Below, piece after piece: positions 26,125-35,136 of a DNA stretch of 64,000 bases (positions are counted from its first letter, which is position 1; each line of letters begins with the position of its first letter). A program made the position numbers and the translations under genes. The notes below the pieces were generated by a model that was not told where the DNA came from, did no database searches, and saw only the letters and a program-made list of their open reading frames with translations. Source of the DNA: Verrucomicrobiales bacterium (lineage in GTDB: Bacteria > Verrucomicrobiota > Verrucomicrobiia > Verrucomicrobiales > DEV007); NCBI GenBank assembly GCA_002698785.1, contig PAAG01000013.1:62001-126000 (forward strand), written 5' to 3'.

Positions 26125-27633
26125 ATGAAACGGCTCATCTCGATCCTCTCTCTTCTCGTGATCGCCCTGTCTGCCACAGCCGCACCCGTCAAAACAGGAT
26201 TCGCCGACGTCGACATTTCTCCCGACATCGGCATGGAGCGACCCGGTGGATACGGGAAGGCATTCCACCAGAAGTTTCACGACCCCTGCAAAGCTCGCGC
26301 TGTTGTCTTCGATGATGGAGAGAAAGCTGTCGCCATGGTCAGCCTCGACGCCCTCATCATCATGGAGCAGCAAGTCGCAGAAGTTAGAAAAAGAGTCGCC
26401 GGAAAAACCGACCTTCTCCCCGAAGCCATCCTCATCGGTGCCTCGCACTCCCACTCCTCCGGCCCCACCGGAATGATCCTCCCCGGCCAAGTCGACCATG
26501 CCAGCGAACTTGTGCAGGACCTCGCCTACGAACAATCCTCCATGGCCGATCCCGTCTACCTCGAACGCATGGTTACCGGAATCACAGAAGCCATCGTCGA
26601 AGCCTGGGAATCCCGCACCGAACTCGCCCTCGGATTCGGTAGCGGTGAAGAAGCTGATATCTCTTTCAACCGTCGCTGGCGCATGAAAAACGGCCTTACA
26701 TTCACACATCCACGCTACGGAAATCCCGACATGATAAAAGAAGCCGGGCCCATTGATCCCGAGGTCGGCGTCATCGGAGCATGGGACCACGAAGGCAAAC
26801 TCATCGGCTGCGTCGTAAACTTCGCCTGCCACGCCACCGCCAGCCCTCCCGGCATATCCGCCAACTGGCCCTGGGGACTCGAAAAGGTCATCGACGGCGC
26901 TTTTGGCGAAGACACTGTCGTCGTCTTCCTCAACGGAAACTCTGGCGACGTCACACAAGTCGACAACTCTTCCCCCTATCGACGCGTCGGTGGCGAGTCT
27001 GATGCTCTTCGCGTCGGCGGCAGCGTCGGTGCCGAAGCCGTGAAGGTTCTTGTCGGAATTAATCCCCTGGCTCGCAGCAATGAATACACCGTCGATCACA
27101 AGCAGGCCTTCCTAGACATCCCCCGACGGAAACCATCTCCCGAGCGCCTCGCTAAATGCAAAGAAATGGTCCAAGAGAAACCCACCGAAGCCAAGGCCAT
27201 CAACGACTGGATCTGGGCAAAAGAAATCGTCATCCTCGATGCTCTGATCGCCAAAGAACCCATCCGGAAAGTCGAAGTCCAGACCATCCAGATTGGGCCC
27301 GCCGTCTTTATCACTAATCCCGCCGAATACTTCTGCGAGTTCGGGCTCCAGCAAAAAGAAGCCTCCAAATTCCCTTTCACCTGGCCAGTCAGTCTCGCCA
27401 ACGGCTGCGTCGGCTACGTCCCCACCACCGAAGCACTCAGCAAAAGCGGAGGAGGATATGAAACCCGCCTCACTTCTTACAGTAACCTCGTCCCTGAAGC
27501 AGGTGACCAGATCCGCGACAAGGGAATCGATCTGGCGAACAGCATGACTCCTGACAAACCCACAGATGGCGAACCCGTCCCGGAATTCACCGCGGGCTGG
27601 CGATATGGAGATGTCCCTCCGGAACTTGAGTAA
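26125..27633 (+). CDS. Neutral/alkaline ceramidase-like secreted protein, copy 1
   Basis: The ATG at 26125 gives a signal peptide (RLISILSLLVIALSATA) and 502 residues. The N-terminal neutral-ceramidase-type domain shows GFADVDISPDIGMERPGGYG, the metal-binding region IGASHSHSSGPTG, FACHATASPPGISA and VVVFLNGNSGDVTQVDN. Neutral ceramidases cleave the amide of ceramides with zinc, but many bacterial relatives in Verrucomicrobia and Planctomycetes lack tested substrates. The frame is open far upstream, to about 25429, but those codons lie across other genes and do not resemble the family. The next gene is a diverged paralog overlapping by one base. Confidence 0.8.
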   Translation: MKRLISILSLLVIALSATAAPVKTGFADVDISPDIGMERPGGYGKAFHQKFHDPCKARAVVFDDGEKAVAMVSLDALIIMEQQVAEVRKRVAGKTDLLPEAILIGASHSHSSGPTGMILPGQVDHASELVQDLAYEQSSMADPVYLERMVTGITEAIVEAWESRTELALGFGSGEEADISFNRRWRMKNGLTFTHPRYGNPDMIKEAGPIDPEVGVIGAWDHEGKLIGCVVNFACHATASPPGISANWPWGLEKVIDGAFGEDTVVVFLNGNSGDVTQVDNSSPYRRVGGESDALRVGGSVGAEAVKVLVGINPLARSNEYTVDHKQAFLDIPRRKPSPERLAKCKEMVQEKPTEAKAINDWIWAKEIVILDALIAKEPIRKVEVQTIQIGPAVFITNPAEYFCEFGLQQKEASKFPFTWPVSLANGCVGYVPTTEALSKSGGGYETRLTSYSNLVPEAGDQIRDKGIDLANSMTPDKPTDGEPVPEFTAGWRYGDVPPELE

Positions 27634-28976
27634 TGAAACGTCTCCTCTTAGCACTGATCTTCCTGGCCACATCAGCCTACGCTGATCAAGACTGGCAAGC
27701 CGGAGTCTCAACCACAACGATCACTCCCGACCAGCCCATATGGATGGCCGGCTACGGCTCTCGAAAAACTCCCTCCACCGGGAAGCGAACCGAGCTCTTC
27801 GCGAAAGCACTAACCCTGCAAGACGCCGAGGGTAAGAAGTGTATCATCATCACACTCGACCTCGTCGGCATTGATCGAGAATTCTCTCTGGCACTCACAC
27901 AAAATCTCAAAGAAAAATACGGTCTAGAGCGCAACCAGATCGCTCTCTGTACATCACACACCCACAGCGGACCCGTTGTCGGAAAAAACCTCGGACCGCT
28001 ACACTACTGGGTCGTAGACGAAGACCAACAGAAACTCATCGACGACTACGCTTCTGGACTTCATGGCAAACTGGTTACCTTGGTCGGCGAAGCCCTCGCC
28101 GATCTCGAACCCGTTCGAGTCCAGGCAGGATCCGGTAAATGCACCTTTGCCGTGAACCGAAGAGAGAACAAACCCTACTCCGACGTTCCAGCAAACCGCT
28201 CCAAAGGACTCCTGAAGGGCCCTGTGGATCATGACGTCCCCGTCCTCACTGCCCGTAACTCAGCAGGAGAACTCAAAGCCATTCTCTTTGGCTACGCCTG
28301 CCACGCCACAGTCCTGTCATTCAGCGAATGGAATGGCGACTACCCCGGCTACGCCCAGGCGAAACTCGAAGCCGATCACCCCGGAGCTACAGCCCTTTTC
28401 TGGGCCGGGTGTGGTGGCGATCAAAATCCACTCCCTCGGAGCGAAATCTACCTGGCCGAGGAATACGGCGCCGAACTCGCCGATCGAGTCAGCGACGTTA
28501 TCAAGGCACCTATGACCGAACTCACCCCGAGTCTCATCGCCGAGTACACAGAAATCAACGCACCACTCAGCACCCCGCCCACCAGGAAAGAACTCCTGAC
28601 AAACACAGAATCTACCAATCGTTTCGAAGTCGCTCGCGCTAATTACCTCCTACGCGAAATGGAGAAAAAAGGTGCTATCGGCGACACCTATCCCTATCCC
28701 ATTGGAGTCTGGAAAATCGGAGACCAAATCGACTTCGTCTTTCTCGGAGGAGAAGTCGTCATCGACTATGCTATCCGCCTCAAGAAAGAGCGCCACGGCA
28801 CCAACACCTGGGTTGCGGGTTACTCCAACGACGTCATGGCCTACATCCCGTCCCTCCGCGTCCTGAAAGAAGGCGGCTACGAAGGAGGAGGCTCCAACAC
28901 TTATTACGGTCTGCCCTCGCTCTGGGCAGAATCCATTGAAGAAACAATCGTCGATGCAGTTGATGAGACTCACTGA
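27633..28976 (+). CDS. Neutral/alkaline ceramidase-like secreted protein, copy 2
   Basis: The 447-residue protein starts in a TAATG overlap with copy 1. It has a short signal peptide (RLLLALIFLATSAYA) and the same landmarks: AGVSTTTITPDQPIWMAGYG, CTSHTHSGPVVG with the metal-site histidines, YACHATVLSF, and FWAGCGGDQNPLPR. Identity with copy 1 looks low, so the duplication is old. The adjacent, coupled paralogs may form a complex or act on related amides (inference). The signal peptide points to a periplasmic or outer location. Confidence 0.8.
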   Translation: MKRLLLALIFLATSAYADQDWQAGVSTTTITPDQPIWMAGYGSRKTPSTGKRTELFAKALTLQDAEGKKCIIITLDLVGIDREFSLALTQNLKEKYGLERNQIALCTSHTHSGPVVGKNLGPLHYWVVDEDQQKLIDDYASGLHGKLVTLVGEALADLEPVRVQAGSGKCTFAVNRRENKPYSDVPANRSKGLLKGPVDHDVPVLTARNSAGELKAILFGYACHATVLSFSEWNGDYPGYAQAKLEADHPGATALFWAGCGGDQNPLPRSEIYLAEEYGAELADRVSDVIKAPMTELTPSLIAEYTEINAPLSTPPTRKELLTNTESTNRFEVARANYLLREMEKKGAIGDTYPYPIGVWKIGDQIDFVFLGGEVVIDYAIRLKKERHGTNTWVAGYSNDVMAYIPSLRVLKEGGYEGGGSNTYYGLPSLWAESIEETIVDAVDETH

Positions 28977-28977
28977 C

Positions 28978-29766
28978 TCAGTAGGCTTCCACCATCGCTC
29001 CATCGATCAGGATATTCTGTCCTGACAAATACGCATTCGCTTCCGAACAAAGAAACGCTACGATTTTTCCAAAGTCAGCCGGCGACCCATACTTCCCAAG
29101 TGGAATCGAAGCCTGAGACTGAGCCCGCTGATCCTCATAAGAAATCCCTGCCTTCTCCGCCCAGATCGTATCGAGTTGCTCAATCCGCTCCGTATCAATA
29201 CGCCCCGGTCCGACCGTGTTTACCAGGATCCCATCTGGACCCAGCTCGCGAGCCAATGACTTGCCTAATCCGACCAGCCCCGAACGAAACACATTCGACA
29301 GCAGCAGCGAATCGATTGCCTGCTTCGTCGAAACCGAAGTGTTATTGACGATCCTCCCTCCCCCGCCGGAGCGAAAATGCGGCAACACCGCTCGGATCGC
29401 ACGGACATATCCCAGCATCGTCAGCTCAAAAGCCGACTGCCAGGCAGCGTCATCAAAATGATCGAAACCACCCGCAGGCGGCCCTCCCGTATTATTGAAA
29501 AGCGCCCAGAGCCCACCAAAGGCATCCGCAGCCTTGGCTACTACGCTCTCCACATCCTCCGCACTCGTGATACTGCCTACCGTAAACAAAGGACGATTCC
29601 CCGTCTCCTTTTCGATTTCATCAGCCGTCGCCGCCAGCTTGTCCGCTGACCGAGCAAAAAGCATCACTTTCGCCCCTTCGCTCGCCAACTCCATCGCCAC
29701 GCCACGACCGATGCCCCCACTCGAAGCCATCACGACGACACCTTTATCCTTGAGACCAAAATCCAT
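28978..29766 (-). CDS. SDR-family protein with degenerate catalytic tetrad
   Basis: The 262-residue Rossmann protein has MASSGGIGRGVAMELASEGA as cofactor motif (the usual leading TG replaced by AS), FNNTGGP (in place of NNAG) and TSVSTKQAI for the catalytic Ser. Aligning on LVGLGKSLA puts Ser157 where the catalytic Tyr belongs and Arg161 in place of Lys. This matches a subgroup of ketoacyl-reductase-like SDRs known to lack a perfect tetrad. It may use another chemistry or have lost reductase activity. It lies 51 bases downstream of valS on the same strand. Confidence 0.85.
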   Translation of the reverse strand: MDFGLKDKGVVVMASSGGIGRGVAMELASEGAKVMLFARSADKLAATADEIEKETGNRPLFTVGSITSAEDVESVVAKAADAFGGLWALFNNTGGPPAGGFDHFDDAAWQSAFELTMLGYVRAIRAVLPHFRSGGGGRIVNNTSVSTKQAIDSLLLSNVFRSGLVGLGKSLARELGPDGILVNTVGPGRIDTERIEQLDTIWAEKAGISYEDQRAQSQASIPLGKYGSPADFGKIVAFLCSEANAYLSGQNILIDGAMVEAY

Positions 29767-29817
29767 GGGGAGACTCTACGAAGGGTTTGGAAAAGCCACA
29801 AGGCTCTTCCCCGCTCG

Positions 29818-32535
29818 TCAGCTACCAAGATTAGCAATCATCTTGTTCAGCTCGTCGACTTTCTCCTGCCACTGTCCCTGACGTTCCTTCATTTCGTTGA
29901 CCACCTCTTCAGGGGCACGAGTCACGAAGTTCTCGTTCTTGAGCTTGGCGTTTACCTTCTTCAGTTCGTCGTCCGCTTTCTTGAGTTCCTTTCCAAGGCG
30001 CTGTTTCTCAGCTTCCACGTCGATCAAACCCTCGAGAGGCAGATAAATCTTACCGATGTCGGTCAAAGCAGTCGGAACCCCTTTCTCCGCTTCGAAGCCG
30101 GGCTCGACTTCCACGCTCTTCGCTCCCGCAAGAATCTGGAACACTGAGTAATCCTCGATACCCGAATCAGCAGGATCGATGATGAACTTCACATTGCGGT
30201 TCGCCGCCAATCCGTATTCAGCTTTCAGGTTACGGGCACGACCAACCGCTTCGTAAATCTGCTTCACTTGCTCCTGAGCAGCCGAAACAGCATCCTCGTC
30301 CAAACCTTCGAGAACGGACTCTTCAGGCAACTGAGTCAGCATCAGGAAATCGGCATCTCCGTCTCCAAATCCCATCTTCTCCCACAACTCTTCTGTGATG
30401 TGAGGCATGTAAGGATGGAGAAGAAGAAGGAATCGCTTCAACACCTTATCGATCGTAGCGAGTGTCGCCGCCTTCGCTTTCGGGTCGGCATCGTCAGCAA
30501 AATCACCTTTGATGGACTCCAGGTACCAGTCGCAATACTGACCCCACCAGAATTCGTAGAGAAGCTGCGCCAGCTCATTGAACCGGTAGTCTTCGTACGC
30601 AGCCACCATGTCGGCTTCCAGCTTGTCGAGCTTCGCCAGGATATCGATCGCGTAGATAGAGAGAGTCGAAGGGTCCGCCTCTTCCGAAGTACCGCCCTGC
30701 ATCTGGCGGTACCGAGCCGCATTCCAGATTTTATTGGCAAAGTTACGGCCTTCTACCACTTGAGGATAGACTTCCTTGTCGCCCTCCTTGGTAATTTCAA
30801 AACGGATGTCAGAACCGAGTGGAGCCGTCTTCATAATCGCGAAACGCAGCGCATCGGCTCCGTATTCGGCGATAATATGTAGAGGGTCGGGGGAGTTCCC
30901 CAGGCTCTTCGACATCTTACGACCTTTTCCGTCCCGAACGATTCCGGTAAAGAACACATTTTTGAACGGCAATTCACCACGCCAGCGATATCCGGCCATA
31001 ATCATCCGCGCCACCCAGAAGAAGATAATCTCCGGAGCAGTAACGAGGTCGGTCGTGGGATAAAATTTCTTCTCTGTCTGTGACGGTTCCTCGCCGGAAT
31101 TCGTCATCGTCGCGAAAGGCCACAACCAGCTGCTGAACCAGGTATCCAGAACGTCACCGTCCCGCACCCAGTTCTCTTCGTCTGCCGGCGGTTCGATACC
31201 GACATGGATGTCCCCACCAGCACTCTCAGAATCAAGACTTTCCCGAGCCTGGAGTTCTGCCGCTTTCTCCTTTTTGTACCAAACCGGAATCTGGTGGCCC
31301 CACCACAACTGGCGGCTGATGCACCAGTCCTGGATGCCATCCATCCAGTGCGCATAGGTCTTCTTCCAACGATCCGGGCGGAAACGAATCTCATCGTTGG
31401 CCACCGCGTTGGCAGCTTGTTCCACACAGGGATATTTCAAGAACCACTGCATCGAAATACGCGGCTCGATCGGCACATCGGCACGCTCGCTGAAGCCTAC
31501 GTTGTTCTCGTATTCCTCCACCTTCACGAGCTGGCCCATTTCTTCCAGCTTCTCGGCAGCGGCCTTACGAGCCTTAAATCGATCCATGCCCTCGAACTCC
31601 GGACCAGCAAAGGCATTCAAGGTCCCGTCAGGATTGAGCACATCGATGATCTCGAGATTGTTTTTTAACCCGATATCGAAGTCAGCTTTGTCGTGAGCCG
31701 GGGTAACCTTCAACACACCTGTTCCGAACTCAGGATCGATGTGATCGTCTGCTACCACAGGAATCTCCGCTTCAGGGAAAGGACGCAGCACTTTCTTTCC
31801 GACAAGATCGCCGTATCTCTCGTCTTTCGGATTCACGGCCACCCCAGTGTCGCCCATCAGAGTCTCCGGGCGAGTCGTAGCGATTTCTACCCAGCGGTCT
31901 TTCTCGCCTACCACCTTGTAGCGCATGTAGTAGAGCTTCGACTTCTGAGGCTTCATGATCACCTCTTCGTCACTCAGAGCCGTGAGAGACTTCGGACACC
32001 AGTTCACCATCCGCTTACCGCGGTAGATGAGGCCTTCTTCAAAGAGATCGACAAAAATCTTCGTGATCCACTTGGTGTATTCCGGATCCATCGTAAAGCG
32101 CTCACGACTCCAGTCACAGGAGCAACCCATGCGCTTCAACTGCTGGATGATGATGCCACCATGCTTCTCTTTCCACTCCCACACCTTTTCGAGAAATGCC
32201 TCACGGCCGAGGTCATGGCGCGTCTTCTTTTCCTCTTTCCGAAGCTGCTGCTCTACCTTCGCCTGCGTAGCGATACCGGCGTGGTCGGTTCCTGGGAGCC
32301 AAAGCACGTCTTTACCTTCCATGCGGGCACGGCGGGCCAGGATATCCTGGATCGTATTGTTGAGGACGTGCCCCAAGTGGAGAATACCCGTCACATTCGG
32401 CGGAGGAATCACGATCGAATAGGATTCGCCCTCGCCATTCTCGTCACCACGAAAACAATCTGCTTCGACCCAGCGGTCGTACCACTGGGTTTCCACATCG
32501 CCGGGTTGATAACCTTTTGGAATTTCTGCGCTCAT
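29818..32535 (-). CDS. valS: Valyl-tRNA synthetase
   Basis: The 905-residue class I synthetase has the HIGH signature as HLGH in PPPNVTGILHLGHVLNN (about residues 53-56) and KMSKS in GRKMSKSLGNSPDP (about 540-544). The editing domain (WVEIATTRPETLMGDT) and C-terminal coiled-coil arm (KKADDELKKVNAKLKNENF) are those of ValRS. It charges tRNA-Val in the cytoplasm. The start at 32535 follows GAAATTCC with no strong ribosome site. It is divergent from the amidase gene across a 151-base gap. Confidence 0.97.
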   Translation of the reverse strand: MSAEIPKGYQPGDVETQWYDRWVEADCFRGDENGEGESYSIVIPPPNVTGILHLGHVLNNTIQDILARRARMEGKDVLWLPGTDHAGIATQAKVEQQLRKEEKKTRHDLGREAFLEKVWEWKEKHGGIIIQQLKRMGCSCDWSRERFTMDPEYTKWITKIFVDLFEEGLIYRGKRMVNWCPKSLTALSDEEVIMKPQKSKLYYMRYKVVGEKDRWVEIATTRPETLMGDTGVAVNPKDERYGDLVGKKVLRPFPEAEIPVVADDHIDPEFGTGVLKVTPAHDKADFDIGLKNNLEIIDVLNPDGTLNAFAGPEFEGMDRFKARKAAAEKLEEMGQLVKVEEYENNVGFSERADVPIEPRISMQWFLKYPCVEQAANAVANDEIRFRPDRWKKTYAHWMDGIQDWCISRQLWWGHQIPVWYKKEKAAELQARESLDSESAGGDIHVGIEPPADEENWVRDGDVLDTWFSSWLWPFATMTNSGEEPSQTEKKFYPTTDLVTAPEIIFFWVARMIMAGYRWRGELPFKNVFFTGIVRDGKGRKMSKSLGNSPDPLHIIAEYGADALRFAIMKTAPLGSDIRFEITKEGDKEVYPQVVEGRNFANKIWNAARYRQMQGGTSEEADPSTLSIYAIDILAKLDKLEADMVAAYEDYRFNELAQLLYEFWWGQYCDWYLESIKGDFADDADPKAKAATLATIDKVLKRFLLLLHPYMPHITEELWEKMGFGDGDADFLMLTQLPEESVLEGLDEDAVSAAQEQVKQIYEAVGRARNLKAEYGLAANRNVKFIIDPADSGIEDYSVFQILAGAKSVEVEPGFEAEKGVPTALTDIGKIYLPLEGLIDVEAEKQRLGKELKKADDELKKVNAKLKNENFVTRAPEEVVNEMKERQGQWQEKVDELNKMIANLGS

Positions 32536-32616
32536 CTTTTTCGCGGTCCTTTTACAGGGGGCGAAACTATTTGTTGCCTATGCCCGATTGTAAAACTGAA
32601 ATCCCGATTTCGACCG

Positions 32617-32645
32617 TTGCGTAACCGGAATCATTCGTTTAAGAT
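32617..32645 (+). promoter_or_regulatory. Sigma-70-type promoter of the amidase gene
   Basis: TTGCGT (32617-32622) and TAAGAT (32640-32645) are separated by 17 bases, the optimal spacing, with four of six and five of six consensus bases. Transcription would start near 32652, leaving a leader of about 35 bases before the ATG at 32687. Confidence 0.5.
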
Positions 32646-32686
32646 TTGCGTCCTATTCCCCTCGAGAAGTTCCAGGCTCTTACTCC

Positions 32687-33694
32687 ATGCGATCCCTCGC
32701 ACGACAATACAGCTCCTCGATTGCACCTAGATTTCTGGCCTTCCTCTTGGTCTGCGGCGCGGTTTTTTCTCTTCCCGAAGCCAGTTTCGCGAGAGATTGG
32801 CAGATCTATAAGATGGGTGGCCGTGACTACGTATCCGACGAAAACGTAGCGAAATTCTATCAGTTTCAGCGCTTCGCCAAAGAAGACGACGACCGTATTT
32901 TCCAGCACCCGAGCCTGATTATGACCTGGAAAATCGGATCCCAGGCCATCTACGTGAACAACATCAAGTTCAACCTCAGCTTTCCCGTTGTGGAGAACGA
33001 TGGCAAAGCGATGCTCTCCACCGTTGATCTCGCCAAGCTCGTCGATCCGGTCGTTCGCCCCAGCTACATCAAAAAACCGATCAATTTCGATACTGTTGTT
33101 CTCGATGCCGGCCACGGAGCCCACGATTCCGGTGCCAAGGGCATCTATGGACGGGAGAAGGATTACGCCCTCGACATGGCCCTTCGAGTGGAAGCCGAGT
33201 TGAAAAAGCGGAAATTCAAAACCCTTCTCACTCGCCGCACAGACGTCTTTCTCACTCTGGGTGAACGAGTTGCGATCGCAAACCAGCAGAGAAATGCCAT
33301 TTTCGTCAGCCTCCACTTCAATTCCTCCGGTTCTCGCACAGCGAATGGCATCGAAACCTACGCTCTCGCTCCTCAGGGAACTCGGTCCACCAACGGAGGC
33401 AGCCCGTGGAGTTCACCACTGAATGGAAATGTCCGCGATGCAGAGAATATCGCGCTCGCTACTGCTGTTCACGCCCATGTCATTCACGATCTTAAATCTG
33501 TCGACCGAGGGATTAAGCGAGCCCGATTCAACGTCCTTCGTGGAATCAATAAGCCCGCCATTCTCTTTGAAGGTGGTTTCGTCACCAACCCGACCGAGGG
33601 AAAACTGATCAACGACGAGGCCTACCGTCAGCGCGTTGCCGAATCGATCGCCAACGCGATTGTGAAATTCAAGGCAGCTGTTGGCAGTCGATAA
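32687..33694 (+). CDS. N-acetylmuramoyl-L-alanine amidase (Amidase_3)
   Basis: The 335-residue secreted protein has a signal peptide (about 1-37), an N-terminal beta-rich domain (40-140) resembling copper-amine-oxidase-N-like wall-binding modules, then Amidase_3: VVLDAGHGAHDSGA (first zinc His), REKDYALDMALRVEAEL (zinc Glu), FVSLHFNSSG (second zinc His) and ILFEGGFVTNPTEG (catalytic Glu). It cleaves between MurNAc and L-Ala in peptidoglycan, usually at division. A good promoter lies upstream. It is convergent with the PQQ-propeller gene, five bases apart. Confidence 0.93.
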   Translation: MRSLARQYSSSIAPRFLAFLLVCGAVFSLPEASFARDWQIYKMGGRDYVSDENVAKFYQFQRFAKEDDDRIFQHPSLIMTWKIGSQAIYVNNIKFNLSFPVVENDGKAMLSTVDLAKLVDPVVRPSYIKKPINFDTVVLDAGHGAHDSGAKGIYGREKDYALDMALRVEAELKKRKFKTLLTRRTDVFLTLGERVAIANQQRNAIFVSLHFNSSGSRTANGIETYALAPQGTRSTNGGSPWSSPLNGNVRDAENIALATAVHAHVIHDLKSVDRGIKRARFNVLRGINKPAILFEGGFVTNPTEGKLINDEAYRQRVAESIANAIVKFKAAVGSR

Positions 33695-33698
33695 GGAA

Positions 33699-35039
33699 TC
33701 AATTCGAGAGATCGACTCGCACGATTTCCTTATCGTTCCGGACAAACGCTGATTTCATTGCGTAAGCAGGAGCGGCCCAGACGACTGGACGACCGAATGC
33801 CTCATTCGTCGGCTCGAGGATGTGTGCTCGGCTTTTCTCCGAATATCCACTTTCACTCAGGTCCGCCACGATGAGATCACCTGTTTCGGAAAAAAGGAAA
33901 TACATGCCACTCTCCTCGTGCCGCGTGATGAAAGCCGTACCGTGCCTGCCTCCCCGTTCGGGATTTTCCTCACCGAGCGTGGGAACAGTAGTCGTCCAGA
34001 GGCGCTCTCCGTCCGAGAGACGAGCCGCAATGAGGCTGCTGGTATCGACATCACTTCCGTAAACGATACCGTCATGGATGAAAGGCGAGCTGTTCGCACA
34101 GAAAACAGATTCTTTTGGCGTCGCTTTCCAAATGATCTCCGCAGCCGGCTTCTCATCATCTAATTTCACAAGAGCCGCCACACGACCGATACTGCTGGCG
34201 AAAAGAAGATTCCCTACCTTCCTCGGCGACATGATCGCCATCGCATACTGTGGCTTCAACGGAACCGACCAGTAAATCGACCCATCTTCGGGATTCAGGG
34301 ATACGAAATCCTGAGAATGCCAGATCAATAGCTGCTCAACACCAGCATGCTCGATCATTGTAGGAGGGCAATACCCTGGTTCAACGGCCGAAAGCGCCTT
34401 CCACTTCTCTTCTCCCGTGTCCTTATCAAACGCCACGGCGACGCTTCCCTCGCCACCGACCACACAGTAGAGCGTATCACCCTTCACGAGCGGATGCGCA
34501 GAGTGTCCCCACATCGGAGTCTCTGCCCCGTACTCCTCGAGAAAGTTCTTTTCCCAGACAGTCTCTCCCGTTGCGGCATCGAGACAACGCAGATCACCCT
34601 CCGCGCCAAGAAAATAGACCTTTCCGTCCGCGATGGTCGGCATGGCTCGTGGCCCTCCTGCATAAGACAGGAAATACGGGCGGTCCCACTCCCGACTCCA
34701 GACAGGCTCTCCAGACTCCGCGTTGAAACAGTGGATTCGCTCCTTGCCCTCGAGTTTGCTTTTCCCACCGGGATTATTCTCGATCTCTCCGGAAGTAATC
34801 TCGTAATCGGTTACATAAACCTTTCCCCCTTCTACAGCGGGACTGCTGTAGCCATGGCCTAGGGGCGCACGCCAAGCAATCGTCGGTCCAGACTCGGGAA
34901 ATTCAGTGACAACGCCAGTCTCCTTCCATACAGCATCCTGATCTGGACCCAGCCACTTTGGCCAGTCATCTGCCTGAACCATTTGTAATCCAAGAAGTAA
35001 AGTCCCAACTGACAAGATGAAGAAACGACGAGCAACCAT
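33699..35039 (-). CDS. Secreted PQQ-like beta-propeller protein
   Basis: The 446-residue protein has a signal peptide (ARRFFILSVGTLLLGLQMVQA) and repeated propeller blades marked by GEPVWSREW, GETVWEKNF, GEEKWKAL, GSIYWSVPL and GERLWTTTV. These Trp-docking repeats are typical of PQQ-like/outer-membrane-assembly-BamB-like propellers. The blades do not guarantee PQQ binding, and no quinoprotein catalytic residues stand out. Proteins starting DDWPKWLGPDQDAVWKETG are common in Verrucomicrobia and Planctomycetes without known function. It follows dnaE on the same strand, separated by a hairpin at 35054-35095. Confidence 0.88.
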   Translation of the reverse strand: MVARRFFILSVGTLLLGLQMVQADDWPKWLGPDQDAVWKETGVVTEFPESGPTIAWRAPLGHGYSSPAVEGGKVYVTDYEITSGEIENNPGGKSKLEGKERIHCFNAESGEPVWSREWDRPYFLSYAGGPRAMPTIADGKVYFLGAEGDLRCLDAATGETVWEKNFLEEYGAETPMWGHSAHPLVKGDTLYCVVGGEGSVAVAFDKDTGEEKWKALSAVEPGYCPPTMIEHAGVEQLLIWHSQDFVSLNPEDGSIYWSVPLKPQYAMAIMSPRKVGNLLFASSIGRVAALVKLDDEKPAAEIIWKATPKESVFCANSSPFIHDGIVYGSDVDTSSLIAARLSDGERLWTTTVPTLGEENPERGGRHGTAFITRHEESGMYFLFSETGDLIVADLSESGYSEKSRAHILEPTNEAFGRPVVWAAPAYAMKSAFVRNDKEIVRVDLSN

Positions 35040-35053
35040 AGCAGCAGTATATA

Positions 35054-35095
35054 GAAATCAGTAACTGGACGAAAGTTACGGTCCAGACTGATTTC
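35054..35095 (-). terminator. Long hairpin between dnaE and the PQQ-propeller gene
   Basis: GAAATCAGT-AA-CTGGAC (35054-35070) pairs with GTCCAGACTGATTTC (35081-35095): a 15-bp stem with a two-base bulge and a 10-base loop. It lies 42 bases past the dnaE stop and 15 bases before the next ATG. There is no U-tract after it, so an intrinsic terminator is uncertain; a processing or translation-control structure is equally possible. Confidence 0.45.
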
Positions 35096-35136
35096 CTAGA
35101 CGGCATCAATTTCGATACCTGACGGAAAATGTAGAA

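Noticed and set aside
30268-32730. Several long plus-strand frames opposite valS
   Set aside because: They are antisense to conserved synthetase motifs (HLGH, KMSKS) and have no motif of their own.
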